Assembly (NCBI GenBank): GCA_016841425.1
Contig: JAENZE010000003.1
Location: 124,001-188,000, forward strand
Length of the DNA stretch: 64,000 nt
Source: Syntrophomonas sp.
GTDB taxonomy: Bacteria > Bacillota > Syntrophomonadia > Syntrophomonadales > Syntrophomonadaceae
Direction: 5' to 3'
Part shown: positions 1-8,803 of the stretch, in pieces
Numbering within the stretch: position 1 is the first letter of the stretch
Layout of the letters: every line of letters begins with the position of its first letter
Notes under the pieces: generated by a model
The model's input: only the letters and a program-made list of their open reading frames with translations
Database searches by the model: none
Told to the model about the DNA's origin: nothing
Position numbers and translations under genes: made by a program

Positions 1-189
1 TCTGTCAAAAAATGATAGAATGTAGTCATTCGAATTATGCCAGGTGGAAGTGACCTGATACAATGATTAGAGGTAAAGCATTTTCGAACTTTGGGTCATT
101 GAACCCCCAGGCATTATAGCCATAATTTCGATAAGACCTGAGACTTATTGAGAATAAGGTAATTTTAGTTATGCAGGAGTGAATTTTAA

Positions 190-1635
190 TTGATTAGACC
201 AAGCGTTATACTCGGCATCATGGGGAAGATACTCGTTATAATTGGTCTGGCTATGGCCACCAGCGTATTGTGCTCACTATATTACCATGAAGCAATTTAT
301 AACCAACTATTAATGGCTACAGTTATTACCCTGATCAGCGGTTTCATTCTCTGCTTTTTTTTCGGAGATGCGAGTGAACTCAATTACAAAGAAGCCTTTG
401 CTATCGTAGCTTTGGGATGGCTGACCGCCTGTTTTTATGGTTCCCTGCCTTTTGCACTTAGCGGGTACTTTGCATCTTATACTGATGCATTATTTGAGAC
501 AGTATCCGGGTTTACAACGACCGGTGCTTCCATATTAACCGATATTGAGGCCCTGCCCCGCGGCCTCTTATTTTGGCGCAGCCTTACCCAGTGGCTGGGG
601 GGTATGGGAATAATGGTGCTGTTTGTAGCCCTTATTCAGGTTATTGGCATTAGAGCCAGCCAAATCTACAAGAACGAGATAGCAGGCGGGTCAGTAGCAG
701 GTAAGGTCAATTCCAAAGCCCGTGATACAGCCAAAAACCTCTGGATAGCTTATCTGGCGCTTAGTGCTATACTGCTGCTTGTGTTGTGGGGAGAAGGCAT
801 GGGTTTGTTTGATGCGTTCTGTCATACCTTTGCAACTATGGCCACCGGTGGTTTTTCTACTCACAATGCCAGCATAGCATACTTCACCAACCCGGCCATA
901 CATTGGACCCTAATAGTATTTATGTTTCTGGCCGGAATCAATTTCGCTTTGTATTATCTTGCTTTTGCTAAAGGGGATCTGTTAGTATTCCCGCGTAACC
1001 GGGAATGGAGATTTTACCTGCTGGGAGTCATCATTGCCACTGTCCTGGTCTTTGCAGGCCTGCATGATCTTCCAGTTGGCGAATACCGGATCAGAACCAG
1101 CCTGTTCCAGGTTATATCAATATTCACCACTACCGGCTTTGCTACTGCTGATTACCTCCAGTGGAGCATGCTTTCTCAGGGTATACTGCTGATACTGTTT
1201 TTTATCGGAGGCAGTGCTGGATCAACCGGAGGAGGAATAAAGGCAGGCCGCCACCTCATTATGCTGGAGAGAGCCAGGATAGAACTAAGAAAAATAGTCC
1301 ATCCCCGGGCTGTCATTTCCCAGCGCCTGGATCAAAATACTATCAGCGATTCCCTGGTAATGAATGTGTTACTGTATTTTTTCCTGTATATGTTTATAGT
1401 ATTTATAGGGATGTTACTGCTGGCCGCCATGGGTATAGATATTCTAACCAGTTTTACGGCTGCAGCCAGCTGTATGGGCAACGTCGGCCCAGGTTATGGG
1501 GCAGTAGGACCGGTCCTAAACTACGCATTTATCCCGGACGCCGGTAAACTTATGTTAGCGGTTCTTATGCTGCTGGGCAGGTTGGAGATATTCCCGCTTT
1601 TAGTATTGTTTTATCCGCTTTTCTGGAAAAAATAA
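190..1635 (+). CDS. trkH: TrkH/KtrB-family potassium uptake channel subunit
   Basis: This is an integral membrane potassium channel subunit that imports K+ together with a cytoplasmic TrkA/KtrA regulator; no regulator gene lies next to it here. The 481 residues carry the four pore-loop filter repeats of the family: TTTGAS near residue 110, ATGGFST near 217, TTTGFAT near 317 and MGNVGPG near 427. Eight or more hydrophobic helices surround them. The start is TTG at 190, preceded by AGGAGTG with suitable spacing. The 189 bases upstream hold no gene; I looked for a c-di-AMP riboswitch there and could not support one. The family is secure. Whether it is the Trk or Ktr subtype is not. Confidence 0.93.
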   Translation: MIRPSVILGIMGKILVIIGLAMATSVLCSLYYHEAIYNQLLMATVITLISGFILCFFFGDASELNYKEAFAIVALGWLTACFYGSLPFALSGYFASYTDALFETVSGFTTTGASILTDIEALPRGLLFWRSLTQWLGGMGIMVLFVALIQVIGIRASQIYKNEIAGGSVAGKVNSKARDTAKNLWIAYLALSAILLLVLWGEGMGLFDAFCHTFATMATGGFSTHNASIAYFTNPAIHWTLIVFMFLAGINFALYYLAFAKGDLLVFPRNREWRFYLLGVIIATVLVFAGLHDLPVGEYRIRTSLFQVISIFTTTGFATADYLQWSMLSQGILLILFFIGGSAGSTGGGIKAGRHLIMLERARIELRKIVHPRAVISQRLDQNTISDSLVMNVLLYFFLYMFIVFIGMLLLAAMGIDILTSFTAAASCMGNVGPGYGAVGPVLNYAFIPDAGKLMLAVLMLLGRLEIFPLLVLFYPLFWKK

Positions 1636-1672
1636 CTTCACTTAGACCAGCATAGAAAGGAAGTGGCGTTTA

Positions 1673-2644
1673 ATGAAATCAAGCCTGGAACGAGTATCGC
1701 TGGGTTTTTTCCCTACCCCTTTGCATAAGCTGGAAAATCTTAACCGCATCCTGGACGGACCTGAGCTCTATATGAAACGGGACGACTACACCGGTCTGGC
1801 TCTGGGTGGGAACAAGGTGAGGAAATTAGAGTATATAATGGCTGAGGCCCTTGATAAAGGTGCCCAGGTTATAATAACCACCGGTGCAGTTACCTCCAAC
1901 CATGCCCGGCAAACAGCCGGAGCCGCTGCTGCCCTGGGTTTAAAATGCCAGCTGGTTCTATCCGGAGATGAACCGGAAACCAGGCAGGGCAACTTCCTGT
2001 TGGATTATCTGATGGGAGCCGAAACTTACTGTGTTAAGCCGGAAGATGCAGAGGCGCAAATCAACCTGCTGGTCTCTCAAAATGACCGCCAGGGTCTGAA
2101 CACCTATGTAATTCCAGTAGGTGGGAGCTGTATGCCGGGTATTATTTCCTATGTAGAAGCATACCAGGAGATAAAAGAACAAAATCCCCAGGAATTTGAC
2201 GCTATAGTGATGGCGGTTGGAACTGGTTCAACCTGTGCCGGATTAAATGTAGGGGCGCGGATGGCGGGGGATCGAACTAAAATCGTAGGAATCGGAGTAG
2301 GCCTGGGCGATCGGGAATGGTGTCAGATGGAAATAGCCCGTCTCTCCAACCTGGCCGAAAACTATTTAGGCCTGGTGCCTTCCAGTCCTGATCAAATCAT
2401 AGTGTTTGATGAGTATATGGGAAGCGGCTATGCTATCCCTGACGACAAAGTGAGAAATGCTATTAAACTCCTGGCCTCCAGTGAAGGTATACTGCTGGAT
2501 CCTGTCTACAGCGCCAAGGCTATGGTGGGGCTTTTGGATCTCATTGAAAAAGGATATTTTAAGCAGGGAGAAAAGATACTCTTCCTGGCTACCGGTGGAT
2601 GTCCGGAGATATTTGGATTTAACCATTTTCTAAGTGAAGAATAG
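1673..2644 (+). CDS. D-cysteine desulfhydrase / ACC deaminase-family PLP enzyme
   Basis: This is a fold-type II pyridoxal-phosphate enzyme of the D-cysteine desulfhydrase/1-aminocyclopropane-1-carboxylate deaminase family. It would release ammonia from a small D-amino acid such as D-cysteine or beta-chloro-D-alanine. The PLP lysine lies in LALGGNKVRKLEY (about residue 47). TSNHARQTA follows near residue 80, and the glycine-rich cofactor loop AVGTGSTCAGL near 182. The length of 323 residues is normal. The ATG start follows GAAAGGAAGTGG. It lies 37 bases after the potassium channel gene and may be cotranscribed, although the functions are unrelated. Substrate cannot be settled from sequence; true ACC deaminases are usually of similar size and share the fold. 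Confidence 0.85.
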   Translation: MKSSLERVSLGFFPTPLHKLENLNRILDGPELYMKRDDYTGLALGGNKVRKLEYIMAEALDKGAQVIITTGAVTSNHARQTAGAAAALGLKCQLVLSGDEPETRQGNFLLDYLMGAETYCVKPEDAEAQINLLVSQNDRQGLNTYVIPVGGSCMPGIISYVEAYQEIKEQNPQEFDAIVMAVGTGSTCAGLNVGARMAGDRTKIVGIGVGLGDREWCQMEIARLSNLAENYLGLVPSSPDQIIVFDEYMGSGYAIPDDKVRNAIKLLASSEGILLDPVYSAKAMVGLLDLIEKGYFKQGEKILFLATGGCPEIFGFNHFLSEE

Positions 2645-2656
2645 TTTTCATAAAAT

Positions 2657-2687
2657 TTGTGCCAAAAACTAAAATAGATGGTATAAT
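2657..2687 (+). promoter_or_regulatory. Promoter for the riboswitch-controlled transporter
   Basis: TATAAT at 2682-2687 is a perfect -10 box. A weak TTGTGC (2657-2662) is the best -35 candidate, at a long spacing of 19 bases. Transcription would start about 15-20 bases before the preQ1 aptamer, which suits a translational riboswitch leader. Confidence 0.6.
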
Positions 2688-2707
2688 AGCTTTTGAAATT
2701 AAAAAGA

Positions 2708-2747
2708 ATGGCGGTCGCAGCCTACCCGCCTCAAAAAAACAAGGAGG
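2708..2747 (+). promoter_or_regulatory. preQ1-I riboswitch (translational type)
   Basis: Stem P1 is GGCGG (2710-2714) paired with CCGCC (2726-2730). The loop starts with UCGCAG, as in the well-known Thermoanaerobacter tengcongensis preQ1-I aptamer. An A-rich stretch follows, then AAGGAGG (2741-2747), which is both the pseudoknot partner and the Shine-Dalgarno sequence of the next gene. Binding of preQ1 would fold the tail into the loop and hide the ribosome site, turning translation off. The gene it controls, a YhhQ-type transporter, fits queuosine precursor uptake, so the two calls support each other. Confidence 0.85.
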
Positions 2748-2755
2748 AATGCTAA

Positions 2756-3442
2756 ATGCAGCCAGCAGAAAAACCCCAATTATCGGTATTATTTCTTATT
2801 ATCACCAGCCTTTTCATCACCTGTCTATTGATAACTAACATCTCAGCCGGAAGGTTGATTGAATTCATGGGAATTCCTTTAACCGCCGACCTGTTTCTGT
2901 TTCCCATCACCTATATTTTTGGAGATGTGCTCACTGAAGTATATGGATTCAAAAGAGCCCGCTTGACGATCTGGATGGGCTTTGGAGCCAATCTGCTTAT
3001 GGCCCTGTTCTTCATATTCATCATTCGTCTGCCTTATCCAGAATTCTGGGAATTCAATGACGCCTACAACACCGTATTAGGTTTTACCCCGCGTTTAGTC
3101 ATCGCATCTCTAGCCGCATACTTTGTGGGTGAATTCTCCAACTCCATGATTCTCTCCCGCATGAAAGTATGGACCGGAGGGCGCTGGCTCTGGACCCGGA
3201 CTATCGGTTCCACCCTGGTAGGGCAAGGCGTAGACACCCTGGTTTTTATGGCCATAGCCTTTGGAGGAACCTACGCCATGCCGGTATTTATGGCCATGGT
3301 CATGGGGCAGTACCTCTGGAAAGTAGGATACGAAATAGCGGCCACCCCGCTTACCTATGTTTTTGTAGGCTGGCTTAAGAGAAAAGAAGACATGGATGCC
3401 TTTGACCAGGGCATTAAGTATAACCCCTTTGGGCTATCCTGA
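2756..3442 (+). CDS. yhhQ: Queuosine precursor transporter (YhhQ/VUT family)
   Basis: This is a 228-residue membrane protein of the COG1738 family, thought to take up 7-deazaguanine precursors (preQ0, preQ1 or queuine) for tRNA queuosine. It has about six hydrophobic helices. The family hallmarks are NISAGRLIEF near residue 27 and ADLFLFPITYIFGDVLTEVYG near residues 43-63. The start ATG sits 8 bases after AAGGAGG, and that ribosome site forms part of the preQ1 aptamer just upstream, giving independent support for the substrate. It is monocistronic, and the next genes are on the other strand. Confidence 0.92.
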   Translation: MQPAEKPQLSVLFLIITSLFITCLLITNISAGRLIEFMGIPLTADLFLFPITYIFGDVLTEVYGFKRARLTIWMGFGANLLMALFFIFIIRLPYPEFWEFNDAYNTVLGFTPRLVIASLAAYFVGEFSNSMILSRMKVWTGGRWLWTRTIGSTLVGQGVDTLVFMAIAFGGTYAMPVFMAMVMGQYLWKVGYEIAATPLTYVFVGWLKRKEDMDAFDQGIKYNPFGLS

Positions 3443-3467
3443 TTGCCGCCCAGGACAATGTAGAGGT

Positions 3468-3875
3468 TTAATGAAGGAATACCGGTTCCTTGATGAGGCG
3501 GATGGAGTTTATCGGTTCATGAACGCAAATCATTTTATGGGGCTTTTTATTGTATTTGCCAGTCATAATTATCAGCTGGTTTTTTAAAGTATCCAGTTCC
3601 AGCTCCTCCGCCGGTTTAAACCAGTGATTCAGCCATTTTATCGCCTCACGACTGTTTCTATCTGTATCTTTCGCTGCCAGGTAAAGACTGCTGTCCATAT
3701 CCTGGTAAGCAATAAATTTGGCCGGGGCCAGCGCATTCACTTCTGGTGAGTAATACCAGTGCAGGAATGCCGGCAGCCTTCTCTGCAGTTCATTGCTGGC
3801 AGGCAAACTGGAATTAAAACGGGCTATATTTTTTACCACCTGGGCATATGTTTCAACCAACTGCAGCTTAATCAT
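3468..3875 (-). CDS. Hypothetical protein (135 aa)
   Basis: A basic, soluble-looking 135-residue protein with no signal peptide or membrane segment. I do not recognise a family. The middle is aromatic-rich (LPAFLHWYYSPEVNAL, then KWLNHWFKPAEEL). The start ATG is preceded by AAGGAAAAGG. It lies 11 bases downstream of the 122-residue gene, so the two form a small minus-strand unit. Coding is supported by ribosome sites on both genes and by their tight spacing, not by homology. Confidence 0.6.
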   Translation of the reverse strand: MIKLQLVETYAQVVKNIARFNSSLPASNELQRRLPAFLHWYYSPEVNALAPAKFIAYQDMDSSLYLAAKDTDRNSREAIKWLNHWFKPAEELELDTLKNQLIIMTGKYNKKPHKMICVHEPINSIRLIKEPVFLH

Positions 3876-3886
3876 TTACCTTTTCC

Positions 3887-4255
3887 TTATCTAACTACCT
3901 GAACGTTCTCTTCCAATATCCAGGTCCGATAGTAGAAAGAAGATCTATCAAACCGGATACTCTTCTGCTTTAACTGTTGTATTATATATCTTTCCAGTGC
4001 ACTGGCCTTCATTTTTCTAAAGCTTTCTACCCAGCCTATGCTGAGCAGTAAAAAATACTCTCCCTTATAATTTATCCGAATCTTATTTTTAATAGGATAA
4101 CATATCAGAGAAGTATCTCCTTCAAACAGGTTCTGGTTTAACAATTTTATAATATACCTAACATAATTAGCGGACGGTGCATGTTTGCGATAAACTGCAT
4201 CTGCATAATGCATACCGCCATTGGCCCGGTTAACTGATTCACTGGTATCTAACAT
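3887..4255 (-). CDS. Hypothetical protein (122 aa)
   Basis: First gene of a two-gene minus-strand unit. The 122 residues have no membrane segment and no motif I can name; the sequence is rich in Tyr, Arg and Lys, for example FYYRTWILEE near the C-terminus. A strong ribosome site, GGAGGTGG, stands at the right distance before the ATG. The function is unknown. Its neighbour is also unknown, so context gives no clue. Confidence 0.65.
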   Translation of the reverse strand: MLDTSESVNRANGGMHYADAVYRKHAPSANYVRYIIKLLNQNLFEGDTSLICYPIKNKIRINYKGEYFLLLSIGWVESFRKMKASALERYIIQQLKQKSIRFDRSSFYYRTWILEENVQVVR

Positions 4256-4537
4256 AATTCCACCTCCAGATTAAGAATCTGTAACTCATTCGCCAAAATT
4301 CACCCTGCTCCAGTCAACTCAACAAGCGTGTATTCACCTTAAGCCATATTATACCAAAATATCAAAGTAATTTATCGTCGAAATGTGTGAACTTAGTCAC
4401 ATGAGGCTAACCCTCATAGTCCCGCTCCGGCTCCCATTAAAAGGGGACTAATAGCTGCCATGGTCCTGGCATAAAATAACAAATATATCGACAGCCCATC
4501 CAATTAATGTCACTATCAGGCTGAATAACGCCCATAA

Positions 4538-4765
4538 TGGGGACTCTATATGGGGACATTCCGCTATACGGGGACATTCCCTGGCATGGGGACATTCCGC
4601 TATATGGGGACATTCCTGCCACCAAGTTCCCCAGGGGCTGGTGTGTCCCCTGACCTTGACTTGAGAATTCCATATTGCAGCCGGCAAAACTTGGCTACTC
4701 TCAACCTTCTCATACCTCTCAACCTGGTGTGTCCCCTGACCTTGACTTGAGACTCCCATATCCAC
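4538..4765. repeat. Intergenic hairpin-repeat block A
   Basis: This block holds several copies of GGGGACATTCC (4552 onward) spaced about 20-27 bases apart, then two copies of GGTGTGTCCCCTGACC with flanking CTTGACTTGAGA. It is the reverse complement of the arrangement in the other blocks (GGTCAGGGGACACACC ... GGAATGTCCCC). The GGGGACA and TGTCCCC ends pair to give long hairpins, as do the inner CACCA and TGGTG. The whole gap 4256-4873 has no credible gene. The block marks the left border of the AT-rich defence island. Confidence 0.8.
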
Positions 4766-4873
4766 TTCCCACTATAATCAATTGCCAATAAAAACTAATT
4801 CTTATGGAGGACTTTACTATAATATAGAAGAATATGTAAATATATTGGTTTTTCAGCGAGAGGGGACATTTAT

Positions 4874-5290
4874 TTGGCATTATTGAATGGCTTGCAGCGG
4901 GGAGACGTAATTGATAATAAGAGTTTAGTTGATATGTTTCAAGTTAGTCCCCAAGGTGGAATGAGACGATCTATTAAAACAAACAGCCTAGTAATCATAT
5001 CGGACCATACTCGGGGCAGTGTATATGAGGACCGTTGGATGGGTGATATTTTTCACTATACCGGTATGGGTCTAACGGGTGATCAAAGTCTATATTATCG
5101 ACAGAATAAGACCTTAGCTCAATCGGCTAGTAATGGTGTGAAAGTATATTTATTTGAGGTCTTTAAACCTAAGAAATATACTTTTCAAGGCCGGGTAGAA
5201 TTAGTTGGACGGCCATATAAGGATAGGCAACCTGACACTGAAGGGCAGATGCGTAATGTGTGGGTTTTTCCACTGAAGATTGTGGATTAA
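4874..5290 (+). CDS. Stand-alone SRA-like (YDG/ScoMcrA-type) modified-DNA-binding protein
   Basis: The 138 residues read as a single SRA-like domain of the kind found in McrA-type HNH restriction enzymes. The run is GDVIDNK, then GGMRRSIKTNSLVI, VYEDRW, FHYTGMGLTGDQSL, a GVKVYLFEV strand and RNVWVFPL at the end. Such domains flip out or read modified bases. There is no HNH or other nuclease motif in this protein, so it would need a partner; an HNH gene lies at the far end of the island. The start is TTG at 4874 after GAGAGGGG. It is separated from the next gene by 259 AT-rich bases. The family call is from pattern memory; the exact ligand is unknown. Confidence 0.7.
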   Translation: MALLNGLQRGDVIDNKSLVDMFQVSPQGGMRRSIKTNSLVIISDHTRGSVYEDRWMGDIFHYTGMGLTGDQSLYYRQNKTLAQSASNGVKVYLFEVFKPKKYTFQGRVELVGRPYKDRQPDTEGQMRNVWVFPLKIVD

Positions 5291-5549
5291 TCATATTACC
5301 TTTATATGTAATAACCCACCTTGAATCAGAAGAAATATTTTGGGTACTTGAGTTTTAGATTAAGAATGGACTTTTTGGTATGTCAAGTGCACATTAATGT
5401 CGTAAGTATCTATTTGTTATATTATTACGATCTTGATCTTAAAAAAGGGGAATTGTCGTAAATATGAGAATTCTCTATAATAATAATTTATTACGTTTAT
5501 TTTTGTTTTCAGAAGACTAGCGTATATATTACCTGATAGGAGGGATTTC

Positions 5550-6668
5550 TTGCTAATGGAAAACAATAAAGACATAAAGCTAAAGATTCTATTGAATGCT
5601 TTTAATAATGAGTTTCTAGCGACAAGGTCTAATACTACAAAGAAAGCATACATCAAGTATATTAATGATTTTTTCCAAACAGAAAATTTAGAAGATATTA
5701 CATTGAGCCAGGTTAGTTCGGTTTCCTTATCTGACGCTCAAATATATCACGATAATTTATTGAAAAAAGGTTTTCAGGAGGTTAGTGTAAATCACCGTAC
5801 CATAGCTTTGTCTTACTTTTACGATTTTCTATTAGAGAAGAACGTAACTAACATGAACCCATTTAGCAAATCACAAGTGTTAAAAAATTATACATTAGAT
5901 TCTTTACTAAAACTACAAATCTCAATGTGGCCAGATCATTCTATTAATAAAATTCAAGAGCTTAAAAAATTAGTTATAAACGAAGAAGAAGTAAAAATTG
6001 GTTTTTGGAGTCTACTAAGATATTTTCCTGACTGGAAAAATAAATCCAAAAAGAAATATGTTTTATTTCTTGATTTACTTGATAATTTAAATATAGGTTT
6101 AGAACCGGATTTCAGATTTACTGGGATAATTCCTGGAGTGAGTGATGATGTAATATTATTTTCACTTGACAATTATGAAGAAAAAGCTGCGTATAGCCCG
6201 GCTTATGCTTTCGCTTCCCTAAATCTAAAGCTAGGAGCTATGGTTTCCAAGGCCGATGGAATAGTAGTTGAAAAAGAAATTATATTACTCAAAAATCAGA
6301 TTAAGCGTTGGCCAGGCCTTAATGCGTTAGAGAAAAAACGACTTGAGTTATATTTGGATTGGATTTTATCTATGCCTATGGACAACAAAAGCATAAATAA
6401 GGGAGTAAGATTATTAAACATTGATGAAAAAAATGTTATTGCTGATTGGCTAATTAAGGTTTCATTGGCAGATGGGATTATACGACCAGAAGAAATTAAA
6501 TTAATGGAGAAGTTGTACTCAATAATGAACCTAGATACTAAAGAACTGCTGCAAAACATAGATGAAGACAATGTAGAGCCAATTACTAAAAAAACTAATA
6601 AAAATATTGAGAAAAATAATCCAACTGCAGTAGAACTATTAGACTTTCTATTGGATTATATAGGGTAA
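5550..6668 (+). CDS. SAM-like (integrase core-binding) domain fused to TerB-like repeats
   Basis: Residues about 12-105 look like the N-terminal core-binding (SAM-like) domain of tyrosine recombinases: NTTKKAYIKYINDFF, then HRTIALSYFYDFLLEKN. The catalytic R..HxxR..Y domain is absent. Residues about 210-345 instead carry two TerB-like helical units, each with an acidic turn: SKADGIVVEKEI and LADGIIRPEEIKLMEKLY. The final 45 residues are low-complexity, rich in Lys and Asn. The start is TTG at 5550, 6 bases after AGGAGGG; ATG 5556 is the alternative. It heads the plus-strand defence genes. TerB-like domains are often linked to stress and phage defence. The fusion is unusual and I know no named family for it. 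Confidence 0.6.
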   Translation: MLMENNKDIKLKILLNAFNNEFLATRSNTTKKAYIKYINDFFQTENLEDITLSQVSSVSLSDAQIYHDNLLKKGFQEVSVNHRTIALSYFYDFLLEKNVTNMNPFSKSQVLKNYTLDSLLKLQISMWPDHSINKIQELKKLVINEEEVKIGFWSLLRYFPDWKNKSKKKYVLFLDLLDNLNIGLEPDFRFTGIIPGVSDDVILFSLDNYEEKAAYSPAYAFASLNLKLGAMVSKADGIVVEKEIILLKNQIKRWPGLNALEKKRLELYLDWILSMPMDNKSINKGVRLLNIDEKNVIADWLIKVSLADGIIRPEEIKLMEKLYSIMNLDTKELLQNIDEDNVEPITKKTNKNIEKNNPTAVELLDFLLDYIG

Positions 6669-6707
6669 TAAAGTTCATTAAATGAAGCTTTTTATATTGA
6701 GGATTAT

Positions 6708-8789
6708 ATGACGAAAGAACCAAATATTTCTATCCATCAGCATAGGGTGATTGACAACAAAATAATAACAATGACTGAAGCATTAAACCAATTACTGCCT
6801 TTGGGTAACAGTTTAAGTATGGCTGTCGGTTATTTTTATTTAAGTGGTTTTCAGCTTATTCAGGACGCCTTGAATCAGGTTGGGGAAAAAGGAGGCGTTC
6901 GTTTAATAATGGGTAATAGAACTGATTATGGAACAGCTTGCGAAATTCAAGAAGGATTTACCGAATACAATCATGACTGTCAACCTCGATCAGATATAGA
7001 GCTTCGACCATTCCAAGCTCTTGAAGTTGAACTTGCACAAATAGAACCGGGATCAAGACAAGCATACGTGGCTTACCGTTTACGGGATCTTGTAGCCCAA
7101 GGAAAATTTCGAGTAAAAGTGTACACTGGGCCGGCTAATTATTTCCATGCAAAAGTATACCTCATTAGCCGAGAAGATCATTTAGATGGTTATGCAATTG
7201 CCGGGTCCAGTAATTTTAGCCGAGGAGGATTTACAGGCAACAGTGAGCTTAACGTTATGACAAAGGATGCCTTCCCAAGCCTAATGGGATGGTTTGATGC
7301 GCTATGGGATTCCAAAGACGTTTCAGACTTTGACCTAAAGTTGATAGATATTATTGAAAGTGCCGTAATTCGTCCACCTGATTATGGATCTGAATGGAAT
7401 GAAAACCAAGGGGATTATGAAATTTACGAGGGACCAGAAATCCCACCATTCATTAAATTACGTGATTACCAGAAAGAGGCCATAACGACATGGTTTAAAG
7501 CACGCGGCAGAGGTATCCTTGAGATGGCTACCGGAACTGGAAAGACGATAACTGCACTTGCCACTTGTGCGACTTTATTAAAACATGTTGAAAACCTAGC
7601 GGTAGTAATTATTTGTCCTTACCAGCATCTAGTAACGCAATGGGAACAAGAATGTCGCCACTTTAAAATGAAGCCCATTCTAGCATTTCAATCACGCAAA
7701 GCATGGGAAGAACCGCTAAACGCTAAGATTACAAGTTATAATATTGGTGCAATCTCTTCTGTTTGTTTAATCACCACTAATAGTACTTTCAGTTCCCCAT
7801 CTATGCAGGCCGCGTTGCATAAAATTAAGGGCAATATTCTGCTTATAGCAGATGAGGTTCACCATTTAGGTGCATCCAATTTGCGTCAATGCTTACCTGA
7901 TAATATTGAGTATCGTTTGGGTCTTTCTGCAACTCCAGACCGTTGGTTTGATGAGAGCGGTTCTGCAGCTTTGAATAATTACTTTGAAAAAGGAGTAATT
8001 TATCGTTTCGGGCTTAGTGAAGCGATTGGTACATACCTTACAGAGTACTATTATTATCCTCATTTCGTGACATTAACCGATGAAGAAAATGAAGAATATC
8101 TTGACCTTAGTAAAAAAATTGCTCGAGCCTTTATTTTTAACGAAGATTATGAACTTACCTCAAATAATGCTTTAAATCTACTCTTAATCAAACGAGCACG
8201 ACTCTTAAGTAGTGCGGCGAATAAATTAGTAGTGCTTAGAGACCTAATGAAGAATAGTACAGATAGTAAATATAACCTTTTTTATTGCGGTGATGCGCAA
8301 ATAGGCGGTGAGCGACAAATCGACTTGGTAATCTCCATTTTAGGTAAAGAGTTGGGGATGAGAGTCCACCCCTTTACGGCTCAGGAAAACCAAAAACAAA
8401 GGAAACAGCTTTTAAATCAATTCGAGAATGGTGTATTGCAAGGCCTTGTCGCTATTCGCTGTTTAGACGAGGGGGTAGACGTGCCTGCCACTCAAACCGC
8501 ATATATCTTGGCAAGTAGCACAAATCCTCGTGAATTTGTTCAAAGACGCGGGAGAGTATTGAGAAAACATCCAAATAAGAAATACTCTTATATTCATGAT
8601 TTTATAGTAATTCCTAGAAATCCTCAAGAAATAGATCAATTAGATACAGTTACGTTTAATATTGAACGAAAAATGATGACCAGAGAATTGAGACGCTTTC
8701 GGGAATTTGCAGAACTAGCTATTAACGGACCTCAGGCGTCCTTAAAGGTGCTTGAATTTGCTGAAATGTATAACCTACTAGATCTTTAA
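6708..8789 (+). CDS. PLD-nuclease/SF2 helicase, candidate Dnd-linked restriction enzyme
   Basis: Residues 1-200 form a phospholipase D-type nuclease domain with FHAKVYLI near residue 146 and AGSSNFSRGG near 165. Residues about 250-640 form a superfamily 2 helicase: the entry motif LRDYQKEAI, Walker A MATGTGKT near 275, DEVHH near 382, LSATPDR near 405, and the C-terminal motif FVQRRGRVLRKH near 612. Such proteins are annotated next to dnd genes as phosphorothioation-system restriction enzymes, as I recall. It would translocate on DNA and cut it. The ATG follows TTGAGGATT. It begins 39 bases after the SAM-TerB gene and is followed closely by the 55-residue gene, suggesting one operon. Confidence 0.85.
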   Translation: MTKEPNISIHQHRVIDNKIITMTEALNQLLPLGNSLSMAVGYFYLSGFQLIQDALNQVGEKGGVRLIMGNRTDYGTACEIQEGFTEYNHDCQPRSDIELRPFQALEVELAQIEPGSRQAYVAYRLRDLVAQGKFRVKVYTGPANYFHAKVYLISREDHLDGYAIAGSSNFSRGGFTGNSELNVMTKDAFPSLMGWFDALWDSKDVSDFDLKLIDIIESAVIRPPDYGSEWNENQGDYEIYEGPEIPPFIKLRDYQKEAITTWFKARGRGILEMATGTGKTITALATCATLLKHVENLAVVIICPYQHLVTQWEQECRHFKMKPILAFQSRKAWEEPLNAKITSYNIGAISSVCLITTNSTFSSPSMQAALHKIKGNILLIADEVHHLGASNLRQCLPDNIEYRLGLSATPDRWFDESGSAALNNYFEKGVIYRFGLSEAIGTYLTEYYYYPHFVTLTDEENEEYLDLSKKIARAFIFNEDYELTSNNALNLLLIKRARLLSSAANKLVVLRDLMKNSTDSKYNLFYCGDAQIGGERQIDLVISILGKELGMRVHPFTAQENQKQRKQLLNQFENGVLQGLVAIRCLDEGVDVPATQTAYILASSTNPREFVQRRGRVLRKHPNKKYSYIHDFIVIPRNPQEIDQLDTVTFNIERKMMTRELRRFREFAELAINGPQASLKVLEFAEMYNLLDL

Positions 8790-8803
8790 AGGAGGAGAAA
8801 CTA

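Noticed and set aside
1-189. Possible c-di-AMP (ydaO-type) riboswitch before the potassium channel gene
   Set aside because: Only a short GGGT/ACCC hairpin is visible; the conserved cores of ydaO or kimA-type leaders are not present.
4448-4788. Several overlapping open frames on the minus strand in repeat block A
   Set aside because: They consist of translated repeat units, have no ribosome sites and lack protein-like composition.
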